Notes: generated by a model not told the origin, from the sequence alone. 53,151 nucleotides of DNA from Streptomyces apocyni (GCF_009739465.1 NZ_WHOM01000052.1:57600-110750), one strand, 5' to 3'. Shown: positions 40,398 through 49,212, counted from the stretch's first letter. Translations and numbers: made by a program.

Positions 40398-41423
40398 CTA
40401 TCCGGCCGCCGCCGTCCGGAACGTGCGCCGGTACGCCGTAGGCGTCACCCCAAGCGCCCCCTGCACATGCTGCCGCATCGACTGCGCCGTGCCGAAACCC
40501 GCGTCCCGCGCGACCTGGTCCATGGAGAGCCCGGTGCTCTCCAGCAGATACCTGGCCCGCTCCACCCGCTGCTGGGTGAGCCACTGACCAGGACTGACGC
40601 CCGTCTCCTCGCGGAAGCGGCGCGTGAAGGTCCGTACCGACATGGACTCCTGCTCGGCCATGTCGCGCAGCTGGATCGGTTCGTGCAGGCGGCCAAGCGC
40701 CCAGGCCCGCGCGGCGGTGGTGGTCGCCAACCGTGGCTCAGGCACCGGCCGTTGGATGAACTGGGCCTGCCCGCCGTCCCGATGGGGCGGTACAACGGTG
40801 TAGCGGGCTACGTGGTTGGCGACCGCCGTGCCGTGGTCGCGGCGCACGATGTGCAGACAGAGGTCGATGCCCGCGGCGACGCCAGCGGAGGTCAGGACGT
40901 CGCCGTCGTCGACGAAGAGGACGTCCGCGTCGACCTTGACGCGAGGGAAGAGCCGTTGGAAGTGCTCGGCCGATGACCAGTGGGTGGTGGCGGGATGCCC
41001 GTCGAGGTAACCGGCCGCGGCCAGGACGTACCCACCGGTGCAGATGGCGACCATTCGGGTGCCGGGCCTGAGGTGCGCGAGCGCGGCGCTCAGTTCCGGC
41101 GTCAGCCGCCCCTCCTCGTACACCGGTCCGAGCTCGTACGACGCGGGGACGACGACGGTGTCGGCCGTGGCCAGCGCCTCGGGGCCGTGCTCGACGAGTA
41201 CGGCGAAGTCGGAGTCCGTACGGACCGGTCCTGGCGGCCGGATCGAGCAGGTGATGATCTCGTACAGGGGGTGGCCGGGGTGGCCGGTGGTGAGGTCCTT
41301 GGCGCGGCCGAAGACGCGGTGCGGGATGCCGAGTTCGAAGGGGAGCAGGCCGTCCAGGGCTAGGACGACGACGCGGTGGGGTGCGGGGGCTGGCTGGGCG
41401 GTCGGGGTGGGCAAGGCGGGCAT
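40398..41423 (-). CDS. GlxA-family (AraC-type) transcriptional regulator
   Basis: A 341-residue regulator with an N-terminal DJ-1/PfpI-like domain (residues about 17-190; RVVVLALDGLLPFELGIPHR, MVAICTGGYVLAAAGYLDG with a cysteine at the nucleophile position) and a C-terminal AraC double helix-turn-helix (ARAWALGRLHEPIQLRDMAE to the end). It is divergent from the MFS transporter gene (72 bases apart) and probably controls it. No CTGACGG operator is near, so this pair may be outside the island regulon. Confidence 0.92.
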   Translation of the reverse strand: MPALPTPTAQPAPAPHRVVVLALDGLLPFELGIPHRVFGRAKDLTTGHPGHPLYEIITCSIRPPGPVRTDSDFAVLVEHGPEALATADTVVVPASYELGPVYEEGRLTPELSAALAHLRPGTRMVAICTGGYVLAAAGYLDGHPATTHWSSAEHFQRLFPRVKVDADVLFVDDGDVLTSAGVAAGIDLCLHIVRRDHGTAVANHVARYTVVPPHRDGGQAQFIQRPVPEPRLATTTAARAWALGRLHEPIQLRDMAEQESMSVRTFTRRFREETGVSPGQWLTQQRVERARYLLESTGLSMDQVARDAGFGTAQSMRQHVQGALGVTPTAYRRTFRTAAAG

Positions 41424-41494
41424 GGCCCGATCGTAGCGAATGCTGTCCGTCGGGCCAGTCGATTGACGTGATCGCGACCAGCAGGCTGGAGCGC

Positions 41495-42808
41495 GTGACA
41501 TCGACGAACACGCAGCTGAGCACGCAGCTGAGCACGCCAGTGAAGAGGCCCACTCCGCGCAGGAGCACGCGCCGCCAGCCGCGCATTCACCGAGCGTGGA
41601 TCGTCGCGGCCGTGACCTTCGTGACGCTGGTCGGCGGGGCGGCCTTCAACGCCCTGCCGGGCGTGCTGATCGATCCGCTGCACCAGGAGTTCAGCTGGTC
41701 GCGCGGCGAGATCGGGTTCGCGATCTCGCTCACGATGGCGCTGTACGGGCTGACCGCGCCGTTCGCCGCCGCGCTGATGGACCGTTTCGGCATCCGCCGG
41801 GTCGTGGTGGTGGCGCTGAGTATGACCGCCGCGGGCTCGCTGCTCAGCGTGTTCATGACGGCGAGCTGGCAGCTGATGCTGTACTGGGGCGTTCTGGTCG
41901 GCCTCGGCAGCGGCTCGATGGCGCTGGCGTTCTCGGCGACGGTCACCAACCGCTGGTTCGTCGCGCGCCGGGGCCTGGTCACCGGCATCCTGACGGCCGG
42001 GGGTGCCTCCGGACAGCTCGTCTTCCTCCCGCTGTGCGCCTGGATCGTCGAGGAGCACGGCTGGCGGCCCGCCGCCGTCACGGTCACGCTCGCGGCGGCG
42101 GCCGTCGTTCCCCTTGTATGGCTGCTGCTACGCGACCATCCGGCCGATGTCGGTCTGGCCCCGTACGGTGGGGAGTACGTCGAGAAGCCCGCGCCGCAGC
42201 GCGGGGCGGCGCGGCGTGCCCTGCGGGTCCTGGCTGACGCGGCGAAGACCGGGCCGTTCTGGCTGCTCTGCGCCACGTTCGCGATCTGCGGTGCCTCGAC
42301 GAACGGGCTGATCCGCACCCACTTCGTCCCGGCCGCCCATGACCATGGCATGGCGATCACGGTGGCGGCATCGCTCCTCGCCGTCATCGGGGTCTTCGAC
42401 ATCATCGGCACGATCGGCTCCGGCTGGCTGACCGACCGCTACGACCCGCGCCGCCTGCTGGCCGTGTACTACGCGCTGCGCGGGGTCTCGCTCCTGCTGC
42501 TGCCGATGCTGCTCGCGCCCGCCGTCCAGCCGCCGATGCTGTTCTTCGTCGTCTTCTACGGGCTGGACTGGATCGCCACGGTGCCGCCCACGATCGCCCT
42601 GTGCCGCGAGCACTACGGCGATGACAGCGCGATCGTCTTCGGCTGGGTGCTCGCCTCGCACCAGGTCGGCGCGGCGGTGGTCGCGTTCCTGGGTGGGGTG
42701 GCGCGGGATGTCTTCGGCTCGTACGACGTGGTCTGGTACGGGTCGGGGGCGCTGTGTGCGGCGGCGGCGCTGATGGCGTTGGTGATCAGGAGGGGGCGGC
42801 GGGGCTAG
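41495..42808 (+). CDS. MFS transporter
   Basis: A 437-residue major facilitator with about 12 helices, for example WIVAAVTFVTLVGGAAFNAL, LMLYWGVLVGLGSGSMALAF and FAICGASTNGLIRTHFVPAA. Loop 2-3 has the MFS-typical DRFGIRRVV and the mirror loop GSGWLTDRYDPRRLL. It resembles oxalate/formate- or monocarboxylate-type antiporters and could import the substrate acid of the island. GTG 41495 is chosen. Its last 23 bases overlap the convergent flavin reductase gene. Confidence 0.9.
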   Translation: MTSTNTQLSTQLSTPVKRPTPRRSTRRQPRIHRAWIVAAVTFVTLVGGAAFNALPGVLIDPLHQEFSWSRGEIGFAISLTMALYGLTAPFAAALMDRFGIRRVVVVALSMTAAGSLLSVFMTASWQLMLYWGVLVGLGSGSMALAFSATVTNRWFVARRGLVTGILTAGGASGQLVFLPLCAWIVEEHGWRPAAVTVTLAAAAVVPLVWLLLRDHPADVGLAPYGGEYVEKPAPQRGAARRALRVLADAAKTGPFWLLCATFAICGASTNGLIRTHFVPAAHDHGMAITVAASLLAVIGVFDIIGTIGSGWLTDRYDPRRLLAVYYALRGVSLLLLPMLLAPAVQPPMLFFVVFYGLDWIATVPPTIALCREHYGDDSAIVFGWVLASHQVGAAVVAFLGGVARDVFGSYDVVWYGSGALCAAAALMALVIRRGRRG

Positions 42809-43463
42809 GCGGCGGGTCCGCGAGCTGTTTGAACTGCCCCTGGTGGAACAGCAGCGGCCGCCCCTGGTCCGTGGACTCCGTGGACTCCGTGGTGTCCGTC
42901 GCCCCCAGCGCATCCACTCGCCCCACCACGATCAGATGGTCACCCCCGGTGTGCACGGCGTGGATCGTGCAGTCGATCCACGCGGGCACGCCCGCAAGCC
43001 GTGGTGCACCCGACGCGGGCGCCGCGTCATAGGCGACCCCCGCGAACTTGTCCGCCCCGCTCACCGCGAAGCCGCGGCACAGCTCGCCCTGGTCGGCGCC
43101 GAGCACGTTCACACAGAAGGCGCCCGCCCGGGCGATGCGGGGCCAGGTGGTCGACGTACGCGCGACCATGAAGGCGACCAGGGGCGGGTCGAGGGAGAGC
43201 GAACTGAAGGACTGGCAGGCGAAACCGGCCGGCTGTCCGGTCGTGTCGTCCAGGGCGGTGATCACGGTGACGCCGGTGGCGAAGTGGCCCAGTACGCGCC
43301 GGAACTCCCCCGGATCGACCGGCAGCCGCTCGTCGTCGCCGACCGCGCGCAAGTCGGGGCGGGGCAGTGCTTCCACCGGCTCGGCGACCGTGGCGGCACC
43401 GACTGACCTGAGGTATCGGACGGCGGTGGCGGCCATCCCTGCATGTCCCATCACGCTATCCAT
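42786..43463 (-). CDS. flavin reductase-like protein (FMN-binding split barrel)
   Basis: A 225-residue flavin reductase of the HpaC/NTA component B type: FRRVLGHFATGVTVITALDD, GFACQSFSSLSLDPPLVAFM, ARAGAFCVNVLG and GGDHLIVVGRVDAL. It would supply reduced flavin to a monooxygenase; no two-component oxygenase is seen beside it. A TESTEST run sits in a loop near the C-terminus. The ATG at 43463 leaves only five bases to operator D, so the real start may be ATG 43451 or 43436, or the message may be leaderless. Confidence 0.88.
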   Translation of the reverse strand: MDSVMGHAGMAATAVRYLRSVGAATVAEPVEALPRPDLRAVGDDERLPVDPGEFRRVLGHFATGVTVITALDDTTGQPAGFACQSFSSLSLDPPLVAFMVARTSTTWPRIARAGAFCVNVLGADQGELCRGFAVSGADKFAGVAYDAAPASGAPRLAGVPAWIDCTIHAVHTGGDHLIVVGRVDALGATDTTESTESTDQGRPLLFHQGQFKQLADPPPSPAAPS

Positions 43464-43468
43464 TAGAA

Positions 43469-43483
43469 CTGACGGACCGTCAG
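43469..43483. promoter_or_regulatory. CTGACGG-type operator D
   Basis: CTGACGGACCGTCAG is a perfect 15-bp palindrome, the best copy of the family. It lies directly upstream of the flavin reductase gene and within the gap to the upstream enoyl-CoA hydratase gene. Confidence 0.85.
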
Positions 43484-43538
43484 AAGAGAAGAGTCGGAAG
43501 GCTTGGAGGGCTTGGAGGGCCTCGGGGGTTTGGAAGGC

Positions 43539-44360
43539 TCAACGTCCGTGGTACCCGGGCGTGCGGCGCTCAACGAAGCTGGCTACGCCCTCGTTGGCGT
43601 CCCGCGTCGTCATGTTGATCTCCTGCGCCGAGGCTTCGGCGGCGAACGCGGTGGCCCGGTCCGACTCCAGCGAGGCGTTTACCAGGTGCTTGGTCATCGC
43701 GATGGCCCGGGTAGGGCCCTGGGCGAGTCGTTCGGCCCACTCGTGGGCAGTCTTCGCCAGGTCCGCGTCGGGGACGACCCGGTTGACGAGCCCGAGCCGC
43801 TCGGCTTCTGCGGCGGGTACGGAGTCGCCGAAGAACATCAGCTCCTTGGTGCGCTGCGGGCCGATGAGCCGGGGCAGCAGGTAGGCGCCGCCGCCGTCGG
43901 GGACGAGCCCGCGGCGTACGAACACCTCGATGAACTTGGCCTGTTCGGCGGCGATCACCAGGTCGCAGGCGAAGGCGAGGTGTGCTCCGATTCCGGCAGC
44001 GGTGCCGTTCACGGCGGCGATGACCGGCTTCTCGCAGTCCAGGACGGCGGCGATGAGGCGCTGGGCGCCTTGGCGGATGGTGCGGGCTACGTCGCCGGGG
44101 ACGCGTTCGGTGGGGGTGGGTGGCTGGGCTCCGCGGAGGTCCGCCCCGGCGCAGAAGCCTTTCCCGGTCGCGGTGAGGACGACGGCGCGGATGGCGGGGT
44201 CGGCTGAGGCGGCGGAGAGCAGCGCGATGAGGTGTTCCCGCTGGTCCCAGGTGAGGGCGTTCATGGCTTCGGGGCGGTTGAGGGTGATCCAGGAGACGCC
44301 GTTGTCAGTGGTGTGCCGTATCAATGAGTCAAGGGAATCGGAGGAGGAGGGGGGTGTCAT
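43539..44360 (-). CDS. enoyl-CoA hydratase/isomerase (PaaG-like)
   Basis: A 273-residue crotonase. It has the oxyanion segments GKGFCAGADLRG and AVNGTAAGIGAHLAFACDL. The first hydratase glutamate is replaced (GAHLAF), while RRGLVPDGGGAYLLPRLIG has the acidic residue used by PaaG/2,3-isomerases. So double-bond isomerisation or ring chemistry is more likely than simple hydration. ATG 44360 has GGAG seven bases upstream; the 79-bp gap to the ligase gene suggests readthrough from it. Confidence 0.92.
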   Translation of the reverse strand: MTPPSSSDSLDSLIRHTTDNGVSWITLNRPEAMNALTWDQREHLIALLSAASADPAIRAVVLTATGKGFCAGADLRGAQPPTPTERVPGDVARTIRQGAQRLIAAVLDCEKPVIAAVNGTAAGIGAHLAFACDLVIAAEQAKFIEVFVRRGLVPDGGGAYLLPRLIGPQRTKELMFFGDSVPAAEAERLGLVNRVVPDADLAKTAHEWAERLAQGPTRAIAMTKHLVNASLESDRATAFAAEASAQEINMTTRDANEGVASFVERRTPGYHGR

Positions 44361-44439
44361 GGGAAAGCTCCGTTTCGTACGAGAGGCGCGCGGGCCCAGG
44401 TCCAGGCGCAGCCCCGGGCTCGGGCTCGGGCTGCAAGCC

Positions 44440-46695
44440 TCAGCGGCACACCGCGAGCGCGTCCAGCGCCACCGCACCCTGGCCGCGGGGAAGCACCATC
44501 AGCGGGTTGATGTCGAGTTCGGCGAGCACGTCGCCGAGTTCCAGTGCCATGCGCTGGACCCGCAGTACGACCTCGACCAGCGCGTCGACATCGACCGGAG
44601 GCCCCCCGCGTACCCCGTCGAGCAGGGCCCGGCCGCGCAGTTCCCAGAGCATGGCCCGAGCCTGGTCCTCACCGAAGGGCGGCACGCGCACGGCCACGTC
44701 CCGCAGCACCTCGACGAGTACGCCGCCGAGCCCGACCGTGACCGTCGGCCCAAAGAGCTGGTCATGGGTGACGCCGACGACCATCTCCACGCCCCGCTCG
44801 ACCATCTGGCACACCAGCACCCCGTCCAGGTCGACGCCCTCGTAGCGGGCGATGTCCGTCAGTTCCCGGTAGCCGTCCCGTACCTGGCTGGCCGAGGTCA
44901 GGCCGATCTTGACCAGCCCGAGTTCGGTCTTGTGGGCGAGCCGCGCACCGGAGGCCTTCATCACGACGGGGTAGCCGACCAGCCCCGCGGCCCGGACGGC
45001 GGCGGCCGCGCTGGTCACGAGCTGCTCGCGCGGGACCCGTATCCCGTACGCGCGCAGCAGCTGCTTCGCCGCGTGTTCGCTCAGCTGCTGGCCCGGGCGC
45101 ATCAGGGCCTGGGTCTTGCGGAAGGACGGGGACGGCGTGCGTGGGGCCTCGTCGAAGGGGGAGCGGTAGGCGGCGGTGAAGCGGTGGTGGTCCAGCCAGG
45201 CGCGGACGGCGGTGATGCAGTTGGCGAAGGTGCGGAAGGTGGCGACGCGGGAGGAGCCGAGCAGGGTGCGGCGGTAGGCGTCCTCGGTGCCGACCGGCGA
45301 GCCCCACACCACACACACCAGTTTGTCCGTCTGCTCCGCCGCGTCCACCAGATCCTGCGCCAGCTTGTCGCTCATCGGCGGGAAGGGGCCGGTGATCGGG
45401 CAGATCAGCACGCCGACGGACGGGTCGGCGAGGATCGCGTCGATGATCTTGCGGCCGCGCCAGTCGCCGACGGGGTGACCGCCGTTGTCGATGGGGTTGG
45501 CGACGTTCAGGTACTCCGGTATCCACTGGTGGAGCTCCGCCTGCTTGGCGGCGGAGAGCGGCGGCAGGTGGAGCCCCGCCTCCGTGGCCAGGTCCGAGAA
45601 GTGCGCGCCCGTGCCGCCCGAGATCGAATACACGGCGACGCCTTCGGCCTGCGGGGGGCGCGCCCTGGCCAGCAGGGCCGCGGTGTCCTGGAGTTCGTCG
45701 AGCCCGTCGACGCGTAGTACGCCGTACTGCCGCATCGCCGCGTCCACCACGGCGTCGGCGCCGGTCAGCTTGCCGGTGTGGGAGGCGGCCATCCGGGCGC
45801 CGGTCTCGGTGCGGCCGACCTTGACCGCGACGACGGGGACGCCGCGTCGGGCGGCGCGGTCGGCGGCGAGCAGGAAGGCGCGGCCGTCCTTGAGCCCTTC
45901 GACGTAGCAGGCGATGGCGCCGACCTCGGGCTGCTCGGCGAAGTACGCGAGGAAGTCGGAGGTCTCGAGGTCGGCTTCGTTGCCGGTCGGTGCCCAGTGG
46001 GAGAGGCGTACGCCGAGTTCCTGCATCGCGAAGACCGGGCGGCCCTGGTGTCCCGACTGGGTGATCAGCGCGATCGCGGGACCGTCCAGGTCGTCGCGGA
46101 ACGTCTCGAAGGCGTTGAGGTTGGTGTTGGGGCCGAGCAGGCGCAGCCCCGAGCGCTCGACGGCGGCGGCGAGGCGGGCCTGGGCGAGGGCGCCCGCTTC
46201 CCCGGTCTCGGCGAAGCCGGAGGCGAAGGCGACCGCGAACCTGACCTTGGCCTCGGCCAGTTCCTCGATCACGGGGAGGGGGTCACCGACCAGCAGTACG
46301 GCCAGATCGACCTGTTCCGGCAGGTCTCCAACGGAGGGAGCGCAGGGTATGCCGAAGACGGACTGACGGGTGGGGTGTACGGGGTGCAGCCGGGCACCGA
46401 CCCGCTGGGCCCAGGCGATCAGCTGGCGGGTGATGCCGGTGTTCGGGCGGCCGTCGGCGTCTGATGCGCCGATCACGGCCACGGACTCGGGGTGGAAGAA
46501 GCGGTCCAGGTCCGGTACATCGGCGTGCAGCGGGCGCCCGCTGACGTCCAGGTCGGCGGCCGGGCTTGTGGGCCTGCCGGTGCTGTCGGTGTCGGCCGTA
46601 CTGCTGTGCACGGCCGGCGCTGGGCGCTCGCCGCAGGCCACCACGCGGGCCGGGCGGGAGTCGGTGGTGAGGGTGCCGTGGGTCGATCCAAGCAT
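44440..46695 (-). CDS. ADP-forming acyl-CoA ligase (Acd-type fusion)
   Basis: A 751-residue NDP-forming acyl-CoA synthetase fusing both subunits. Domains: CoA-binding (about 65-190, PESVAVIGASDADGRPNTGI), succinyl-CoA-ligase-like (about 200-490, with LITQSGHQGRPVFAMQ and the phosphohistidine-type ASHTGKLTGAD) and a C-terminal ATP-grasp (about 520-751, GIRVPREQLVTSAAAA, GYPVVMKASGARLAHKTELGLV, LAELDINPLMVL). It interconverts an acyl-CoA and acid with ATP formation. Two tandem operators (46730-46768) precede it. AGGAGG lies 12 bases before ATG 46695. Confidence 0.92.
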   Translation of the reverse strand: MLGSTHGTLTTDSRPARVVACGERPAPAVHSSTADTDSTGRPTSPAADLDVSGRPLHADVPDLDRFFHPESVAVIGASDADGRPNTGITRQLIAWAQRVGARLHPVHPTRQSVFGIPCAPSVGDLPEQVDLAVLLVGDPLPVIEELAEAKVRFAVAFASGFAETGEAGALAQARLAAAVERSGLRLLGPNTNLNAFETFRDDLDGPAIALITQSGHQGRPVFAMQELGVRLSHWAPTGNEADLETSDFLAYFAEQPEVGAIACYVEGLKDGRAFLLAADRAARRGVPVVAVKVGRTETGARMAASHTGKLTGADAVVDAAMRQYGVLRVDGLDELQDTAALLARARPPQAEGVAVYSISGGTGAHFSDLATEAGLHLPPLSAAKQAELHQWIPEYLNVANPIDNGGHPVGDWRGRKIIDAILADPSVGVLICPITGPFPPMSDKLAQDLVDAAEQTDKLVCVVWGSPVGTEDAYRRTLLGSSRVATFRTFANCITAVRAWLDHHRFTAAYRSPFDEAPRTPSPSFRKTQALMRPGQQLSEHAAKQLLRAYGIRVPREQLVTSAAAAVRAAGLVGYPVVMKASGARLAHKTELGLVKIGLTSASQVRDGYRELTDIARYEGVDLDGVLVCQMVERGVEMVVGVTHDQLFGPTVTVGLGGVLVEVLRDVAVRVPPFGEDQARAMLWELRGRALLDGVRGGPPVDVDALVEVVLRVQRMALELGDVLAELDINPLMVLPRGQGAVALDALAVCR

Positions 46696-46729
46696 CGCTG
46701 ACGCCCGCCTCCTGTAACGGTCAACAGAA

Positions 46730-46744
46730 CTGACGCATAGTCAG
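46730..46744. promoter_or_regulatory. CTGACGG-type operator E1
   Basis: CTGACGCATAGTCAG, a weaker copy of the family, lies 35-49 bases before the ligase start and 24 bases centre-to-centre from E2. Confidence 0.68.
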
Positions 46745-46753
46745 ATTACTGAA

Positions 46754-46768
46754 CTGACGCGCCGTCAG
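46754..46768. promoter_or_regulatory. CTGACGG-type operator E2
   Basis: CTGACGCGCCGTCAG, the distal of two tandem sites before the ligase gene. The spacing of 24 bases puts both sites on nearly the same helix face (slightly over two turns). Confidence 0.78.
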
Positions 46769-46851
46769 GAACAGGCTTGCGCGGAATGCTGGGTGAAGGG
46801 AGTGGGGGTAGAGGGGTGGTGGGGGCTAGGTGGGGGCTACTACTGAGGCCT

Positions 46852-48102
46852 CTACTGGGCTGCGGCGGCTTTCGCTCGATCGTTGGTTGACGCATCGGCC
46901 GGTGTCTTGGTGGCGCTGGACTTGGCTCTCGCTCGCTCTCTGACGATCGCCTTCGCGATCTTCTTGGCGTTGAGGGCCAGTTCGCGGAGCGCGCCGCTGA
47001 CGGGGGTGGTGTAGCCGGTGAAGTAGAGGCCGGGGGTCGCCGTGGGGGTGCGGCGGCCGTGGCTTACCGGCAGGCCGCGGGCGTTCAGTACGCCGAGGTG
47101 GCCGACCAGGGGCTCGAGGGCGGTGCGGTAGCCCGTTGCCGCGATGACCGTCTGGGGGCTGAGGCGGGAGCCGTCCGCGAGGACGACGTCGCCGCTCCCA
47201 CTGTTCTCGCCGCGCTCGAAGGACGCGACGGCGGCCACCGGCTCGACGTGGCCGTGGCGCACCGCGTTGACGAGTCCCATGTCCAGGACGGGGAGCGTGC
47301 CTTCCTTGGCCCGTACTCGCGGGCCGGTGGAGGGGCGCGGCATGCCCTGTGCGGACAGGTCGGGGGTGGCCAGCTTCGCGAGCGGGCGGCTGAGCCGGTC
47401 GACCAGGCTGGCTGGGAGGCGGCGGAACAGGACGCCGCTGCGCTGCGCGGACCAGCCGAGTGTCGTGCGCCGCAGGATGCACGGGGCGGTGCGGACCGCG
47501 AGCCTGACCCGTGCCGCGCCGCCCTCGACCAGGTCGACGGCGATCTCGGCGCCGGTGTTGCCGACGCCCACGACGAGGACGTCCTGTCCGGCGTACGGGG
47601 CCGCGTTGCGGTAGTCGGCGGCGTGCAGGAACTTGCCGGGGAAGGTGTCGAGGCCCGGCCAGTCCGGGAGGTGGGGGGTGTGGTTGTAGCCGGTGGCGAT
47701 GACGACGGCGGACCCGGTCAGCTCGCGTCCGCCGCTGCCGTGCAGCAGCCAGCCGTCGCCTGCGGGCGCGCGGTCGATCCGGGATATCTCCACGCCGGTG
47801 ACGATCTCCAGGTCGTGGAAATCGGCGTACCTCTCCAGGTAGCGGATCACGTTGTCCCGGGCCACCCAGCGCCCGAAGGAGCGCGGCATGGTGAGTCCGG
47901 GCAGGCTGGAGAGCCGTCGGGTGGTGTGCAGCCGGAGCCGGTCGTAGTGCTGGCGCCAGGACGCGCCGATGGAGTCGGATCGCTCCAGCACCACGGCCCG
48001 TACGCCCTGCGCGCGCAGGGCAGCCGCAGCCGAGAGCCCGCCGGGGCCGCCGCCGATGACGTATACGGGGTTTTCCGGGTGAGGTTGCGAGATGTCGGCC
48101 AT
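46852..48102 (-). CDS. flavin-containing monooxygenase-like oxidoreductase
   Basis: A 416-residue FAD/NADPH enzyme. FAD motif GGGPGGLSAAAALRAQG is near residue 16, the FMO fingerprint FPGKFLHAADY (F-x-G-x3-H-x3-Y) near 165, the NADPH motif GVGNTGAEIA near 190 and the ATGYRT segment near 340. The C-terminal 40 residues are Lys/Ala-rich and disordered. It may hydroxylate the substrate or act as a Baeyer-Villiger-like enzyme; the terminal Tyr of the fingerprint favours the YUCCA/FMO side. It is divergent from the DoxX-like gene, with operator F between. Confidence 0.9.
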   Translation of the reverse strand: MADISQPHPENPVYVIGGGPGGLSAAAALRAQGVRAVVLERSDSIGASWRQHYDRLRLHTTRRLSSLPGLTMPRSFGRWVARDNVIRYLERYADFHDLEIVTGVEISRIDRAPAGDGWLLHGSGGRELTGSAVVIATGYNHTPHLPDWPGLDTFPGKFLHAADYRNAAPYAGQDVLVVGVGNTGAEIAVDLVEGGAARVRLAVRTAPCILRRTTLGWSAQRSGVLFRRLPASLVDRLSRPLAKLATPDLSAQGMPRPSTGPRVRAKEGTLPVLDMGLVNAVRHGHVEPVAAVASFERGENSGSGDVVLADGSRLSPQTVIAATGYRTALEPLVGHLGVLNARGLPVSHGRRTPTATPGLYFTGYTTPVSGALRELALNAKKIAKAIVRERARAKSSATKTPADASTNDRAKAAAAQ

Positions 48103-48245
48103 AAACCGGAGCGTAACGGTCCAAGTCGTTGAGGTGGCCAGGTCAAGAGGGAAAGGGGTTGCGAATCGATCACGGTGGGTCGCGTACCCCGTTACGTGCG
48201 CACCCCGTGCGCACCCCTTGCGCGCTGTGCGCCTCGTCCGTAGAA

Positions 48246-48260
48246 CTGACGTACCGTCAG
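48246..48260. promoter_or_regulatory. CTGACGG-type operator F
   Basis: CTGACGTACCGTCAG overlaps the predicted start of transcription of a plus-strand promoter (TTGCGC 48218-48223, 17-bp spacer, TAGAAC 48241-48246). It lies 15 bases before the DoxX-like gene and could also act on the divergent monooxygenase gene. Confidence 0.78.
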
Positions 48261-48274
48261 ATAGGGGTTGGGGT

Positions 48275-48724
48275 ATGCAGACGATCTGGCTCGGTGGTGC
48301 CGAGTGGCTCGCGGTGGCGCGTATCGGGCTCGGCCTGTGGTGGCTGGAGAGCTGGCGCCACAAGGACAAGGCGGGCTGGTTCCAACGCGGCACCGGGATC
48401 GCCTGGGCCGCGGACGTGGCCGGTAAGCACAAGTGGCCGCTCGTGAGGACCGGCTTCGCGAAGGTCGTGGAACCTCGCCCGAAGGTGATGGCGTACATCG
48501 TCGTGTACGCCGAACTCGCGCTGGGGCTGGGGCTGATCCTGGGCTTCCTGACGCCGATAGCCCTGGTCGGCGGGCTACTGCTGAACCTCCTCTACCTCGT
48601 GCTGATGATCCACGACTGGGCTGAGCAGGGGCAGAACGCGATGATGGCGCTGATCTCGCTGGTCGCGCTCTTCGCGATGTCCTGGCAGACCTGGTCGCTC
48701 GACAACGCGCTCGGGATCTTCTGA
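48275..48724 (+). CDS. DoxX-like membrane protein
   Basis: A 149-residue integral membrane protein with about four helices (AVARIGLGLWWLESW, VVYAELALGLGLILGFLTPI, VGGLLLNLLYLVLMI, MMALISLVALFAMSW). It fits the DoxX/TQO-small-subunit-like family, perhaps a quinone-linked membrane partner for the oxidative steps. GGGGTTGGGG precedes ATG 48275. Its stop overlaps the next start (TGATG). Confidence 0.85.
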   Translation: MQTIWLGGAEWLAVARIGLGLWWLESWRHKDKAGWFQRGTGIAWAADVAGKHKWPLVRTGFAKVVEPRPKVMAYIVVYAELALGLGLILGFLTPIALVGGLLLNLLYLVLMIHDWAEQGQNAMMALISLVALFAMSWQTWSLDNALGIF

Positions 48725-49212
48725 TGGCTGGGCCGGAGGTGCAGCCGAAAGCGGAGAGGGAGGGGGCGGAGCGTGGGGTGGTGCCGCGCTTTGACCAGCC
48801 TGAGGTCGACGCGTTCACCCGGCCGTACTGGGACGCCGCAGCCAGCGGGCAGCTGCTGCTGCGGCGCTGTGCGGCCTGTGCCCGGGCGCACCACTATCCA
48901 CGCGAGTTCTGCCCGCACTGCTGGAGCGAGGACGTGGCGTGGGAGGCGGCGAGCGGGCGGGCCACTCTCTATACGTGGTCCGTCGTGCACCGCAACGACC
49001 TCCCGCCGTTCGGGACGCGGACCCCGTATGTCGCGGCCGTGGTCGACCTCGCGGAGGGGCCCCGGATGATGACCGAGGTCGTCGACTGCGCGGAGGCGGA
49101 TCTCCGGATCGGGATGGAGCTGGAGGTGACGTTCCGGGAAGGAGGCGGGGAGGAGAGGAGGGACGGGGAGGTTGCCGTGGCGGTCTTTCGGCCGGGTGGT
49201 GGCGCTGGCTGA
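48724..49212 (+). CDS. DUF35 OB-fold zinc-ribbon protein
   Basis: A 162-residue acyl-CoA-associated protein. An N-terminal zinc ribbon (CAAC near residue 41 and CPHC near 54) is followed by an OB fold (GRATLYTWSVVHRNDLPPFG, then YVAAVVDLAEGPRMMTEVV). In steroid catabolism such proteins are subunits of thiolase-like aldolases or hydratases and are usually encoded beside a thiolase/lipid-transfer protein; none is present here. It is co-translated with the DoxX-like gene. Confidence 0.9.
   Translation: MAGPEVQPKAEREGAERGVVPRFDQPEVDAFTRPYWDAAASGQLLLRRCAACARAHHYPREFCPHCWSEDVAWEAASGRATLYTWSVVHRNDLPPFGTRTPYVAAVVDLAEGPRMMTEVVDCAEADLRIGMELEVTFREGGGEERRDGEVAVAVFRPGGGAG

Noticed and set aside
40398..41423. 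GlxA-type regulator as controller of the whole island
   Set aside because: AraC-type sites are usually direct repeats, not short perfect palindromes, and its divergent promoter region lacks the CTGACGG motif.
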